A DNA stretch of 64,000 bases from Alphaproteobacteria bacterium (GTDB taxonomy: Bacteria > Pseudomonadota > Alphaproteobacteria > Micavibrionales > Micavibrionaceae): contig NVTV01000002.1 in NCBI GenBank assembly GCA_002401695.1, positions 496,001-560,000 of the forward strand, read 5' to 3'. This document shows positions 54,061-63,005 of this stretch, piece by piece. Below the pieces are notes generated by a model. The model made no database searches, was not told the DNA's origin, and worked only from the letters and a program-made list of their open reading frames with translations. Within the stretch, counting starts at the first letter, position 1. Each line of letters opens with the position of its first letter. The position numbers and the translations under genes were made by a program.

Positions 54061-56283
54061 TTATTCCTCACCTAACAGTTCAAGTGCGCTTTGGATGATT
54101 GAGTCTTTGCTGGGCAGCGTCGTCGCATAGGCTTTCCCCAAGGGGATAAAACAATCATCCGCGGTTAAGCGTTCAATCTTGGGCATTGGTGACATGTTTT
54201 CCATCACCATGCTCATCAAAGCTTCGCTGATCGAGCCACTGCGTCTGCACTCATCAACAATCAATATATGTTTACAGGGTTTGAGGGCTTTCAAGATGGC
54301 AGTCTCATTCAGGGGTGCCAGCCAGCGTAAATCAATCACGCGCAGCTTAATCTTGTGCTCTTTTTCCAATACATGCGCCGCTTGGCGGGATAGGTAATAG
54401 CCGTTACCGTAGGTAAGAATACAAAGCTCTGTCCCTTTACCGTGGACATGGATATCACCAAAGGCGATCGGTTTGGCGTTCTTAGGTTCTAGGTAAGGGA
54501 ATGTCCAAAGCCCATCTTTTTCGGCGTGTAAGTCACGCGCCATATAGAGCGCGATAGGCTCTAGAAATACGACAATGCGTTGCTCTTCGCGTGCCAATCT
54601 AACGGCCTCGCGCATCATCTCCACTGCGTCCGCGCCATTGGATGGGCAGGCGATAATAATGCCGGGAATATCGCGCAAAACGGCAAAGGAATTATCATTG
54701 TGGAAATGCCCGCCAAAGCCTTTCTGATAGGCTAACCCAGCCACACGGATCACCATTGGGTTTGTATATTGCTTGTTCGAGAAAAAGCTGAGCGTTGCGG
54801 CTTCGCCCCTTAACTGATCCTCCGCATTATGTAGATAGGCGAGGAATTGGATTTCGGGAATTGGTAGGACACCATTATGTGCCATACCAATCGCAAGACC
54901 CAGAATGGTTTGCTCGTCTAGCAATGTGTTGATAATGCGGTGCCCACCAAACCTATCATGTAGCTTAGAGGTAACATTGTATACACCGCCTTTCGGCCCA
55001 ATATCCTCACCCGCCATCACGATATTGTCATGTGACAGCATAAGGTCGTGTAACGCCCAATTGATAAGGCGCGCCATATGTTGTGGCTGTTTCATCGTCT
55101 GAATTTCCCGGCCAAAACTTTTTTCGCGGACTTTGGTAGTCGGCAACGCCACAGGCACAATATCTTTAACCACATCAGGGATAATGCTTTCTTGCACGCT
55201 CAAGGAGGTTGTGAGTTTTGGGCGGTTAATAATGTGCCGTGCTGCGCTCTCAACGCGCACGCCAATTTCACTATAAATATCGAGAATTTGCGCTGAGGTT
55301 AGAATATTATTCTGGATCATCAAGCTGGCAGTATGCAGGAGTGGGTCTTGCGCCTCGGCTTGTTCAACTTGCTCTTTGCTCATATAAGCGGTTTGCACAT
55401 CCGGCCCTGCGTGACCATACAGGCGCACACATTTTTTATGCAGGAAGACGGGGGCTTTATGCGTGCGGGCATAGGCGGCGGCCTCTTGCGTCACCTGATA
55501 AGTTTCCAACGCGTTCAAACCATTACAATAGAAATATTTTAATCCGGGGCGATTTTTGAAATTATTATACACCCAGTTTTTCGGTGTTGGGGTTGATATG
55601 CCAATGTCATTATCTTCGCACAGGAAAAGCAGCGGCAGGGCAGAGCCTTTATAAGACGCCCAACCCGCAGCATTAAACGCCCCTTGCGCGGTGGAGTGAT
55701 TAACCGATGCATCACCGAAGCTGCAAAATATAAGGCCGTCGTTTGGAATTTCGTTGTGCTTATTAATCTTGGTATTCAGCCCGATGCTGTGCGCCGCGCC
55801 GACGGCTTTGGGGAGATGCGATGCAATGGTGCTGGTTTGCGGCGGAATGTGCAGAGCTTTGCTGCCCAACACTTTGTGCCGTCCCGCAGAAATTGGATCT
55901 TCACTGGAGGCGGTAAAGCTGAGCAGCATATCCCATAAAGGCGTTTGCCCCGCCAGCTTTTTGGAGCGTTGAATAAAAAACGCGGCATCGCGGTAATGTA
56001 GGAATGCCATATCATCAAGGCGCAGAGCAGCAGAGACCGCGGCGTTACCCTCATGCCCTGAACTGCCAATCGTATAAAATCCTTCGCCAATAGATTGAAG
56101 ATTACGTGATTCCATATCAAGGCGGCGGCTTAAGATTTGGCTTTCAAATATTTCGGTAAATTGTGCGTTTGTAAGACCCACGGCATCAGGAGATATGAAA
56201 TCCGTATTTGGTAAATCCTCGTCTTGAATCCGACGAAGAAAATTTTCATGAACAATTTTAGCGCGGTCTTTCATGGGCTGCAC
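54061..56283 (-). CDS. Fused alpha-beta 2-oxoacid dehydrogenase E1
   Basis: Thiamine-diphosphate enzyme with alpha and beta subunits on one 740-residue chain (or 737 from ATG 56274). The alpha part (about 1-380) has FYTIGSSGHEGNAAVS, HYRDAAFFIQ, the TPP/Mg block CSFGDASVNHSTAQGAFNAA (about 188-207) and CEDNDIGIS. The beta part (about 400-740) has MAGEDIGPKGGVYNVTSKLH, LLDEQTILGLAIGMA, EIQFLAYLHNAEDQLRGE and a C-terminal transketolase domain. It resembles branched-chain 2-oxoacid E1 fusions; the exact substrate is unknown. No E2 is adjacent. The 2-bp gap to the acyltransferase gene suggests a shared role. It is divergent from gcdH (61 bp between starts). Confidence 0.85.
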   Translation of the reverse strand: MQPMKDRAKIVHENFLRRIQDEDLPNTDFISPDAVGLTNAQFTEIFESQILSRRLDMESRNLQSIGEGFYTIGSSGHEGNAAVSAALRLDDMAFLHYRDAAFFIQRSKKLAGQTPLWDMLLSFTASSEDPISAGRHKVLGSKALHIPPQTSTIASHLPKAVGAAHSIGLNTKINKHNEIPNDGLIFCSFGDASVNHSTAQGAFNAAGWASYKGSALPLLFLCEDNDIGISTPTPKNWVYNNFKNRPGLKYFYCNGLNALETYQVTQEAAAYARTHKAPVFLHKKCVRLYGHAGPDVQTAYMSKEQVEQAEAQDPLLHTASLMIQNNILTSAQILDIYSEIGVRVESAARHIINRPKLTTSLSVQESIIPDVVKDIVPVALPTTKVREKSFGREIQTMKQPQHMARLINWALHDLMLSHDNIVMAGEDIGPKGGVYNVTSKLHDRFGGHRIINTLLDEQTILGLAIGMAHNGVLPIPEIQFLAYLHNAEDQLRGEAATLSFFSNKQYTNPMVIRVAGLAYQKGFGGHFHNDNSFAVLRDIPGIIIACPSNGADAVEMMREAVRLAREEQRIVVFLEPIALYMARDLHAEKDGLWTFPYLEPKNAKPIAFGDIHVHGKGTELCILTYGNGYYLSRQAAHVLEKEHKIKLRVIDLRWLAPLNETAILKALKPCKHILIVDECRRSGSISEALMSMVMENMSPMPKIERLTADDCFIPLGKAYATTLPSKDSIIQSALELLGEE

Positions 56284-56344
56284 TTTATCATCGGGGGGGA
56301 GTGATGTATAGTTCCCGACAGATATAAAATGAGGAATATACGTT

Positions 56345-57529
56345 ATGAGTCGCTCCGTTTTTCAATGGGAAGATCCGCTATTATTAGAAACATGTTTAAG
56401 CGAAGATGAGCGCGCCATACGCGATGCAGCGCATGCTTACGCGCAAGATAAGCTAGCCCCCCGCGTGCTGGATGCTTACAGAGATGATCACTTTGATCCC
56501 GATATTCTAAAGGAAATGGGCGAACTAGGTTTGCTGGGTTCTACCTTGCCGGAGAAGTATGGCGGGGCGGCTGTAAATTACGTATCTTATGGCCTAATTG
56601 CGCGTGAGATTGAGCGCGTAGATTCTGGCTATCGCTCTGCTATGTCGGTGCAATCCTCGTTGGTGATGTATCCGATTTATGCATGGGGTTCGGAAGAGCA
56701 ACGTATGAAATATTTGCCGAAACTAGCCAGTGGCGAACATATTGGGTGCTTTGGCTTGACCGAGCCTGATGCTGGTTCTGATCCGGGATCAATGCTGACC
56801 CGCGCCGAAAAAGTTGATGGAGGGTATAAGCTGACCGGTTCGAAAATCTGGATCAGTAATTCACCCATTGCTGACGTGTTTGTCGTGTGGGCTAAATCTG
56901 TGGCGCATGACAATAAGATCAAAGGCTTTATCCTTGAGAAAGGCATGAAGGGGCTGTCCGCTCCTAAAATAGGCGGGAAGCTATCATTACGAGCTTCGAT
57001 CACGGGTGAAATCGTGATGGATGGCGTTGTCGTCTCGGAAGACCATCTCCTATCTAAGGCCGAAGGCTTGCGCGGCCCATTTGAATGCCTTAACCGTGCG
57101 CGTTACGGCATTGCATGGGGCGTTATGGGCGCGGCGGAATTCTGCTGGCACGCGGCGCGACAATATACGCTGGATCGTAAGCAATTTGATAGGCCGCTTG
57201 CCCAGACGCAATTGGTGCAGAAAAAACTGGCTGATATGCAAACTGAAATTACTCTGGGTCTGCACGCGGCTCTGCAAGTCGGGCGTTTGATGGATGATGA
57301 TAATTTTGCGCCTGAAATGATTTCTCTGATTAAGCGCAATAACTGCGGCAAAGCACTCGATATCTCACGTATGGCGCGGGATATGCACGGTGGTAATGGT
57401 ATCTCTGATGAGTTCCACGTTATGCGTCATATGTGTAATCTGGAATCCGTGAACACTTATGAGGGGACGCATGACGTGCATGCTCTCATATTAGGGCGCG
57501 CGCAAACGGGTTTGCAGGCATTCTTTTAA
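56345..57529 (+). CDS. gcdH: Glutaryl-CoA dehydrogenase-like acyl-CoA dehydrogenase
   Basis: FAD enzyme that oxidises and decarboxylates glutaryl-CoA to crotonyl-CoA, used in lysine and tryptophan breakdown. The 394-residue protein has the family-specific [22 protein letters not shown] block with the glutarate-binding Arg (about 94). Other blocks are [16 protein letters not shown], and [18 protein letters not shown] with the catalytic Glu near 375 and the His that GCD-type enzymes show. The C-terminal ending [11 protein letters not shown] is typical of GcdH. Upstream lies the E1 fusion on the other strand. It precedes ispG by 35 bp but is unrelated in pathway. Confidence 0.88.
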   Translation: MSRSVFQWEDPLLLETCLSEDERAIRDAAHAYAQDKLAPRVLDAYRDDHFDPDILKEMGELGLLGSTLPEKYGGAAVNYVSYGLIAREIERVDSGYRSAMSVQSSLVMYPIYAWGSEEQRMKYLPKLASGEHIGCFGLTEPDAGSDPGSMLTRAEKVDGGYKLTGSKIWISNSPIADVFVVWAKSVAHDNKIKGFILEKGMKGLSAPKIGGKLSLRASITGEIVMDGVVVSEDHLLSKAEGLRGPFECLNRARYGIAWGVMGAAEFCWHAARQYTLDRKQFDRPLAQTQLVQKKLADMQTEITLGLHAALQVGRLMDDDNFAPEMISLIKRNNCGKALDISRMARDMHGGNGISDEFHVMRHMCNLESVNTYEGTHDVHALILGRAQTGLQAFF

Positions 57530-57564
57530 TTGCCACGCCCTGCGTTTTATAATACAAAACCTCT

Positions 57565-58797
57565 ATGGTCGCGATTTCAGAAATAAAACGTCACAAAACC
57601 CACGCCGTAAAAGTCAGGCATATCACCGTTGGCGGTGGTGCGCCCGTTGTTGTGCAATCCATGACCAACACAGATACTGCAGACCTCGATAAAACATTTG
57701 AGCAAGTGAAGCAGCTCTATCTGGCAGGGTCAGAAATTATCCGCGTGACGGTGAATAATGATGAAGCCGCCATCGGCGTTGCAAAACTGCGTGATCGTTT
57801 GGACAAAGAAAATCTGGAAGTGCCGCTGGTTGGGTGTTTTCATTATAATGGTCATACACTGCTTAATGACCATCCATCAATGGCGCAAGCTCTTGATAAG
57901 TATCGTATTAATCCAGGTAATGTTGGTTTTGGTAAAAAGCGCGATTCGCAATATGAGCAAATGATTGAAACCGCCATAAAATACAATAAAGCGGTGCGTA
58001 TTGGTGTAAACTGGGGCAGTCTGGATCAGGCTTTAGCCACCAAGTTAATGGATGAAAATGCCAAGTTCGATACGCCGCGTTCCTCCGATGAAATTATGCG
58101 CGAGACTCTGGTTGAGTCTGCTTTGATGAGCGCAGAAAAAGCGCAGGAAATCGGGCTATCTAAAGATAAAATTATCCTCTCCGCAAAGGTTAGTCGTGTG
58201 CAGGATCTAATTGCCGTTTATGGCGCGCTTGCTGATCGCTCGAATTATGCATTGCACCTTGGCTTGACCGAGGCAGGCATGGCCTCTAAGGGTATTATTG
58301 CCACTGCGTTGGGTGAGGGGATTTTACTGCAACAGGGAATAGGGGACACAATCCGCGCCTCTTTAACGCCTGAACCGAACGGTGATCGTACGCTTGAAGT
58401 GCGTGTTTGTCAGGAAATTTTACAAGCCTTAAATATTCGTTCATTCATGCCCGAGGTCAGTGCTTGCCCCGGTTGCGGACGAACAACCAGCACATATTTT
58501 CAAGAACTCGCCCAAGATATTCAACGTCACCTTGATATTAACATGCCGATCTGGGCAAAAGATTATCCCGGCGTTGAAACTATGAAGGTCGCGGTTATGG
58601 GTTGCATCGTGAATGGCCCCGGCGAAAGCAAGCATGCGGATATCGGAATCAGTTTGCCCGGTACAGGAGAATCACCTGTTGCGCCCGTATTCACGGATGG
58701 CAAAAAGAGCCACACGCTGCGCGGTGATAATATTGCGCAAGAATTCCATGATTTGGTTGATAATTACGTGAAGAACCGTTTTGGCAATGCAGCATAA
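57565..58797 (+). CDS. ispG: 4-hydroxy-3-methylbut-2-en-1-yl diphosphate synthase
   Basis: Iron-sulfur enzyme of the MEP pathway converting MECDP to HMBPP. The 410-residue bacterial-type protein starts [30 protein letters not shown] (family signature about 9-38). It has [11 protein letters not shown] near 150, and the cluster Cys pair in [10 protein letters not shown] (about 298-307). The third Cys is in [19 protein letters not shown] near 345. The insertion domain of plastid enzymes is absent. It works with dxr and ispDF in the same window, though they are not in one operon. Confidence 0.97.
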   Translation: MVAISEIKRHKTHAVKVRHITVGGGAPVVVQSMTNTDTADLDKTFEQVKQLYLAGSEIIRVTVNNDEAAIGVAKLRDRLDKENLEVPLVGCFHYNGHTLLNDHPSMAQALDKYRINPGNVGFGKKRDSQYEQMIETAIKYNKAVRIGVNWGSLDQALATKLMDENAKFDTPRSSDEIMRETLVESALMSAEKAQEIGLSKDKIILSAKVSRVQDLIAVYGALADRSNYALHLGLTEAGMASKGIIATALGEGILLQQGIGDTIRASLTPEPNGDRTLEVRVCQEILQALNIRSFMPEVSACPGCGRTTSTYFQELAQDIQRHLDINMPIWAKDYPGVETMKVAVMGCIVNGPGESKHADIGISLPGTGESPVAPVFTDGKKSHTLRGDNIAQEFHDLVDNYVKNRFGNAA

Positions 58798-58867
58798 TTT
58801 ACACTGGATCGCCCATTCTTCTTATCGTAGACTGCCCACAAATATATAACAGAGGAGTATTTAGATT

Positions 58868-59989
58868 ATGCGCATTGGTGTTCCCAAGGAAATAAAAACG
58901 TTAGAATATCGTGTTGGACTTGTGCCTTCGTCGGTTAAGGAATTCGTGTCTCGTGGGCATGAGGTCTTGATTGAAACCAGTGCAGGTGAGGGAATTAATT
59001 TCAGTGACGCTGATTATGAAGAGGCGGGTGCGACAATAATCGCAACAGCTAAAGAAGTTTTTGAACAAGCTGATATGATCATGAAGGTTAAAGAGCCGCA
59101 AGCGCAGGAATGCAAGATGATGCGCGAGGGGCAAATTTTGTTCACCTACCTTCACTTGGCGGCGGATAAAGCACAAACACAAGGATTGATTGATTCTGGC
59201 TGTGTAGCAATTGCCTATGAGACAGTGACAGGGCCAAATGGCCACGGATTGCCATTGTTAGAGCCGATGAGTGAGATCGCAGGACGTTTATCCATACAAG
59301 TCGGTAGTTTCTACCTTCAGAAACATATGGGTGGCTTAGGGCGCCTTATTGGCGGTGTTCCGGGTGTGAAACCGGCTGATGTGTTGATTCTTGGTGGTGG
59401 TGTATCGGGGTTTCATGCCGCACAAATGGCAACAGGGCTTGGCGCGAATGTTACAATTTTGGAGCGGTCAAATCCGCGCATGCGCTTTTTGGATGAATAT
59501 TTCCATGGGCGGGCAAATGTTGTTTACTCCAACCTTGATACGTTAGAGCGCGCGGTGGCGGAAGCTGACCTTATAATTGGCGCGGTTTTAATACCCGGTG
59601 CCTCTGCGCCTAAGTTGATTACCAGAGCTATGCTTTCTACCATGAAAAAAGGTGCGGTTATGGTTGATATTGCGATTGACCAGGGTGGTTGTTTCGAAAC
59701 CAGTAAAGCCACGACACACGCAGACCCAACATATGTTGTGGATGATATCTTGCATTATTGTGTGGCGAATATGCCAGGCGCGGTGCCACTGACTTCTGCT
59801 TTGGCGTTAAATCATTCTGTTTTGCCGTATGCCTTGCGTCTTGCGGATAATGGTTGGAAAGAGACATTGAAGAATGATCCTAATTTCCTGAATGGCCTTA
59901 ATGTATGTGCCGGAAAAATTACGAACCAGCCTGTTGCAGAGGCTTTGAGTATGGAAAGCATACCTGCGGAAAGTGCTTTGAATAGCTAG
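58868..59989 (+). CDS. ald: Alanine dehydrogenase
   Basis: NAD-dependent interconversion of L-alanine with pyruvate and ammonia. The 373-residue protein starts MRIGVPKEIKTLEYRVGLVP. The catalytic Lys is in VKEP (about 75) and catalytic His in FTYLHLAADKAQT (about 96). The NAD-binding fold is LILGGGVSGFHAAQMATGLGANVTILERS (GxGxxG-type, about 170-190). The family block VVDDILHYCVANMPGAVP is near 300. GAGGAG stands 8 bp before the ATG. It is followed after 102 bp by tRNA-Asp. Confidence 0.96.
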   Translation: MRIGVPKEIKTLEYRVGLVPSSVKEFVSRGHEVLIETSAGEGINFSDADYEEAGATIIATAKEVFEQADMIMKVKEPQAQECKMMREGQILFTYLHLAADKAQTQGLIDSGCVAIAYETVTGPNGHGLPLLEPMSEIAGRLSIQVGSFYLQKHMGGLGRLIGGVPGVKPADVLILGGGVSGFHAAQMATGLGANVTILERSNPRMRFLDEYFHGRANVVYSNLDTLERAVAEADLIIGAVLIPGASAPKLITRAMLSTMKKGAVMVDIAIDQGGCFETSKATTHADPTYVVDDILHYCVANMPGAVPLTSALALNHSVLPYALRLADNGWKETLKNDPNFLNGLNVCAGKITNQPVAEALSMESIPAESALNS

Positions 59990-60045
59990 GAGGCTGTGAA
60001 GTGTGAAATAAGATGCATTATTTTATGTTTTTCGCGAGATGATGC

Positions 60046-60074
60046 TTGACGAAAGATACGCATCCTAATATAAA
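60046..60074 (+). promoter_or_regulatory. Predicted sigma-70 promoter of tRNA-Asp
   Basis: TTGACG (60046-60051), 17-bp spacer, TATAAA (60069-60074). Transcription would begin about 10 bp before the tRNA at 60092. Confidence 0.75.
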
Positions 60075-60091
60075 CTCTTCATCTCAAATGC

Positions 60092-60168
60092 GCGGGTGTA
60101 GCTCAGTTGGTTAGAGCGCCGCCCTGTCACGGCGGAGGCCGCGAGTTCAAGTCTCGTCACTCGCGCCA
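60092..60168 (+). tRNA. tRNA-Asp (anticodon GTC)
   Basis: A 77-nt cloverleaf with an encoded CCA. Acceptor GCGGGTG pairs with CACTCGC (one G-T pair). The D arm is around GCTCAGTTGGTTAGAGC. The anticodon stem is CCGCC/GGCGG with loop CTGTCAC, anticodon GTC at 60126-60128. The T arm is GCGAG/CTCGT with loop TTCAAGT. The discriminator is G followed by CCA. A promoter and a terminator flank it. Part of its 3' half is duplicated at 60239-60278. Confidence 0.98.
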
Positions 60169-60185
60169 TTGGAGATTAAGAAAAT

Positions 60186-60207
60186 CCGCAGAAATGCGGC
60201 TTTTTTT
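60186..60207 (+). terminator. Intrinsic terminator after tRNA-Asp
   Basis: CCGCA (60186-60190), a GAAA tetraloop, TGCGG (60195-60199), then C and seven T. It is a short stem with a stable GNRA-type loop and a U-run, suited to ending the tRNA transcript. Confidence 0.85.
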
Positions 60208-60238
60208 ATGCCTGAATTTTGTGATAATACCTCAATTA

Positions 60239-60278
60239 GGCGGAGGCAATGAGTACACGCCTCGTCACTCGCGCCATT
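60239..60278 (+). repeat. Partial duplicate of the 3' half of tRNA-Asp
   Basis: This 40-bp block matches bases 60131-60170 of the tRNA gene and its flank at 34 of 40 positions. The last 18 (CTCGTCACTCGCGCCATT) are identical, including the CCA end. It has lost the T-arm pairing and the rest of the cloverleaf, so it is not a working tRNA. It starts 108 bp after the corresponding tRNA bases. It may be a decayed second tRNA-Asp or an attachment-site scar left by an integrated element. Confidence 0.8.
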
Positions 60279-60299
60279 TAAGAATATTTTATTATATAT

Positions 60300-61196
60300 T
60301 TAAGTTACAATAATGGTGGAAGAGTCTTCTAAGCCCCATTCACTCCATGATCCATCATAGACGGCAACGTTGCCTTTGTAGCCAGCGTTATAGAGGGCGA
60401 GCGATAGAGCGCACGCAGTAATGCCGCTGCCGCATGTTGTGATGATTGTCTCCGGTTCGCCATAGCCGATTTTGATACCAATATCTTTCAATAAGGCCTC
60501 TAGTGCTGCCGTGTCTTTAAATTGCCCATCTTCGGTAACTAAAGAGGAGCAGGGCATGCTCATGCTGTTAGGGATATGGCCACTGCGCATTCCTTCCCGT
60601 GGTTCAGGTGTGGAGCCGTCAAAGCGCACAAGTGGGCGTGCATCGATGATCGCGTGAGTGCTTTTCGCCGATATCTCGATTAATGTTTTCATATCCATCA
60701 GCATAGCGCTTTGAAACTCAGAGGCGGAATATGCTGTTTTTGTAAATGGTCTCGGCTCACTTATATCGGTTTCGTATCCTGCCTTCTCCCAAGCCGGCAG
60801 GCCGCCATTTAGAACTATAACATTCCGATGTCCGTATCCCTTCATCATCCACCAAATGCGCGCAGGCCCCATAATCATGCCGTGCTGTCCGTAAAGTATG
60901 ACAATATCATCATTGCTTACGCCCAAATGGGATAAAGCATTTTCAAAGTCCCCTTTATTCGGCAGCATATGGGGTAGGGGACTGTTTTTATCTGCAATGT
61001 CTTTGATGTCGAAAAATCGGGCATTCTGAATGCGTTTTTTCTTAAAATTATCAGCGATATTTTCCGTCGATGTCGGAAGAACAAATGTTGTATCCAAAAA
61101 TATTATGCGCTTCTTATCATCTTCTTTAACATATTGTTTTAACGTGTTGATATGTTCAGGATCAATAATGCCTGCATGTATAAATTTCTCAATCAT
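60300..61196 (-). CDS. Sulfurtransferase with two rhodanese domains (SseA-like)
   Basis: Transfers sulfur from thiosulfate or 3-mercaptopyruvate to acceptors. The 298-residue protein has two rhodanese domains (about 15-140 inactive, 160-295 active). Domain one has the interdomain-type LYGQHGMIMGPARIWWMMKGYG and VLNGGLPAWEKAGY. Domain two has AIIDARPLVRF, MRSGHIPNSMSMP, and the active loop TTCGSGITA with catalytic Cys near 256. The CGSGxTA loop is of the 3-mercaptopyruvate type. The gene is alone on its strand, its stop 22 bp from the tRNA scar. Length is normal. Confidence 0.87.
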   Translation of the reverse strand: MIEKFIHAGIIDPEHINTLKQYVKEDDKKRIIFLDTTFVLPTSTENIADNFKKKRIQNARFFDIKDIADKNSPLPHMLPNKGDFENALSHLGVSNDDIVILYGQHGMIMGPARIWWMMKGYGHRNVIVLNGGLPAWEKAGYETDISEPRPFTKTAYSASEFQSAMLMDMKTLIEISAKSTHAIIDARPLVRFDGSTPEPREGMRSGHIPNSMSMPCSSLVTEDGQFKDTAALEALLKDIGIKIGYGEPETIITTCGSGITACALSLALYNAGYKGNVAVYDGSWSEWGLEDSSTIIVT

Positions 61197-61270
61197 ATTG
61201 AGAATATACGCTATTTATGCTTATGTTGGTAGTGGATAGTCTTATCATTATTCAAAGAAGGTAATATCTA

Positions 61271-62029
61271 ATGGAAGTAACGAGAGCGGGAATAGATAAA
61301 ACTTTATCTGTAATGATAAGGGGGTTGTTTGGTTGCCTAATGGTTTTGATGTTTTTCGCATTTGTTTCGATAGAGGCAAATAAAAAGCCTGATGAAGAAA
61401 TCGCACAGATATTAGAAGAACAAAGAAAAATGCGGATTATTTTGGCCACAGTGTCGAAAGGCAATGAGAACCTTCCTGAAGTCTGGCCGGCTAAAATGAA
61501 TGTTGCTTATCCGGATTTCGAGTTATTTGACCAAAAAGGTGAGAAATTCCTCCTTTCCAGTCTGGAAGGGCGCGTTATTATTCTTGAATATATTGATATT
61601 TCTTCGCCGGTATCACAGGCTCAGTCAGGCTCCGCCGCTGTGGGCGTGTATTTCGGGGCGAAGTCTCAAGAGCTCAATAAGGAAGCACAACCATTCTCTA
61701 ATGTTATAAAAAAAGTAACCAATGGGGCATTTATGTTGCCCAATGATAATATATTGGAGCTTAAGATTATTGTATATGGTGCGGATGGTGCGCCTGGCTC
61801 TCGTGATGACGCGGAACAATGGGCGCAACATTTTAAAATCGCAGAATCTGAAAATGTTATTGTTGCTGTTCCTGCTTTGGATATGCGCAGCGAGGAAAGC
61901 CAATCACTTGTCAGGGGGTTTCAATTGCTTGATAAAAATTTGATTTTACGTGTTGATTCCTCTGGTGTCATGCCAAAGCATAATCTTGAAATGACGCTTG
62001 TGCCTCTCGTCCCTAAACTTATTAACTGA
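61271..62029 (+). CDS. Membrane-anchored redoxin-fold protein without catalytic cysteines
   Basis: The 252-residue protein has one N-terminal membrane helix (about 17-35) and then a linker to about 75. A thioredoxin/AhpC-like start follows: YPDFELFDQKGEKFLLSSLEG, then RVIILEYIDISSPVSQAQSG at about 98-117. In TlpA/AhpC proteins the redox Cys would follow that strand; here the loop reads SSPVSQ, and the only Cys of the chain is in the membrane helix. So it probably binds or scaffolds and does not catalyse thiol exchange. AAGG lies about 10 bp before ATG. It is the first of three genes in the same direction (PhnD-like, then a sensor-type protein). Confidence 0.65.
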   Translation: MEVTRAGIDKTLSVMIRGLFGCLMVLMFFAFVSIEANKKPDEEIAQILEEQRKMRIILATVSKGNENLPEVWPAKMNVAYPDFELFDQKGEKFLLSSLEGRVIILEYIDISSPVSQAQSGSAAVGVYFGAKSQELNKEAQPFSNVIKKVTNGAFMLPNDNILELKIIVYGADGAPGSRDDAEQWAQHFKIAESENVIVAVPALDMRSEESQSLVRGFQLLDKNLILRVDSSGVMPKHNLEMTLVPLVPKLIN

Positions 62030-62093
62030 TAGCCATATAGTTTCAATATGCGTTTTATTGTGTTCGTAAATTGCATTTTAAGGAGCTTATGAA

Positions 62094-63005
62094 GTGCTGT
62101 TCAACAAAAATATGTTTATTATATTTGTCATTGCGTTGTTCTTTTCACTGTTCATTTGGTCTAAGTATGGAATGCAAGCCAATGAATATAAGAATCATAC
62201 AGAAATTAGTGTTTTGCGGGTTGGGCTCATCCCTGATGAGGGGGATAATAAAACGTATGAGCAGGCAAAAGAAATTCTTGATCGTTTCTCACTTCAAACG
62301 AAGATCCCTTATGAATTCGTACCATCTGAATCTTATAAAGATATTTTAAAGAAATTTATCAATGAAGAAGTGGATTTTGCCTTTTTAGGGGCTGTCACTT
62401 ATCTTAAAGCACATAAGTCTGCAAACGCCATTCCTCTTGTTATTCGCGATATTGATATGGAGTTCACGACCAGCTATTTGGTCGCAATGGATAGTTCGGC
62501 TAAAACTATTGCGGATTTAAAAGGTAAGAAACTAGCTTTCGGCTCGAAACTTTCTACATCGGGGCATGTTATGCCACGTTTTTTCCTTTCTGAAGAGGGT
62601 ATCGTACCAGAACAATTTTTTAGCGAGATTATTTATTCCGGTGCGCATGATAAGACAGCATTTCTGGTTGAAAATGGGCGTGTTGATGTGGGAACTGTGA
62701 ATTCTGATATCGTCAACAACCTGTTCAAGTATGGAAAACTGGATTCCAAAAAGGTAAGGGTGCTGGATAAAACAGCGGCATATCCGAATAATTTATGGGT
62801 CATTCAGCCTTATATTTCAAAGGATATTCGGACTGTCCTGCAACAAACATTTACGGCTCTTATTCCTAATAATGAAGAAGATAGAGAACTGTTGGATAAG
62901 ACAGGCACAGCATTTTTTCTTCCTGCGGATCATATGGATTTCAAACAGATTGCGGAGGCATTGGATAGCTTAGGGCTGGGAGTGATCAGATATGAATTTC
63001 AATAA
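62094..63005 (+). CDS. PhnD-like phosphate/phosphonate-type solute-binding protein
   Basis: Resembles periplasmic PhnD-family binding proteins. From GTG 62094 (AAGGAG at 62080-62085, 8 bp upstream) the protein has 303 residues. A hydrophobic N-terminal segment at about 7-22 is followed by a bilobed domain. Its blocks are LRVGLIPDEGDNKTYEQA (about 41-58), VDFAFLGAVTYLKAH (about 92-106), ADLKGKKLAFGSKLSTSGHVMPRFFL (about 138-163) and VGTVNSDI. No lipobox is seen. An ATG at 62089 is out of frame. No PhnC/PhnE transporter genes are in the window; the next gene overlaps it by 14 bp and looks like a sensor, suggesting ligand sensing and not uptake. Confidence 0.78.
   Translation: MLFNKNMFIIFVIALFFSLFIWSKYGMQANEYKNHTEISVLRVGLIPDEGDNKTYEQAKEILDRFSLQTKIPYEFVPSESYKDILKKFINEEVDFAFLGAVTYLKAHKSANAIPLVIRDIDMEFTTSYLVAMDSSAKTIADLKGKKLAFGSKLSTSGHVMPRFFLSEEGIVPEQFFSEIIYSGAHDKTAFLVENGRVDVGTVNSDIVNNLFKYGKLDSKKVRVLDKTAAYPNNLWVIQPYISKDIRTVLQQTFTALIPNNEEDRELLDKTGTAFFLPADHMDFKQIAEALDSLGLGVIRYEFQ

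Noticed and set aside
60009-60027. AT-rich hairpin after ald
   Set aside because: The stem is AAATAA/TTATTT only and lacks a GC core; could be chance in AT-rich DNA.
60107-60313. 68-codon open frame across tRNA-Asp
   Set aside because: It reads through the tRNA, its terminator and the duplicate; not a protein gene.
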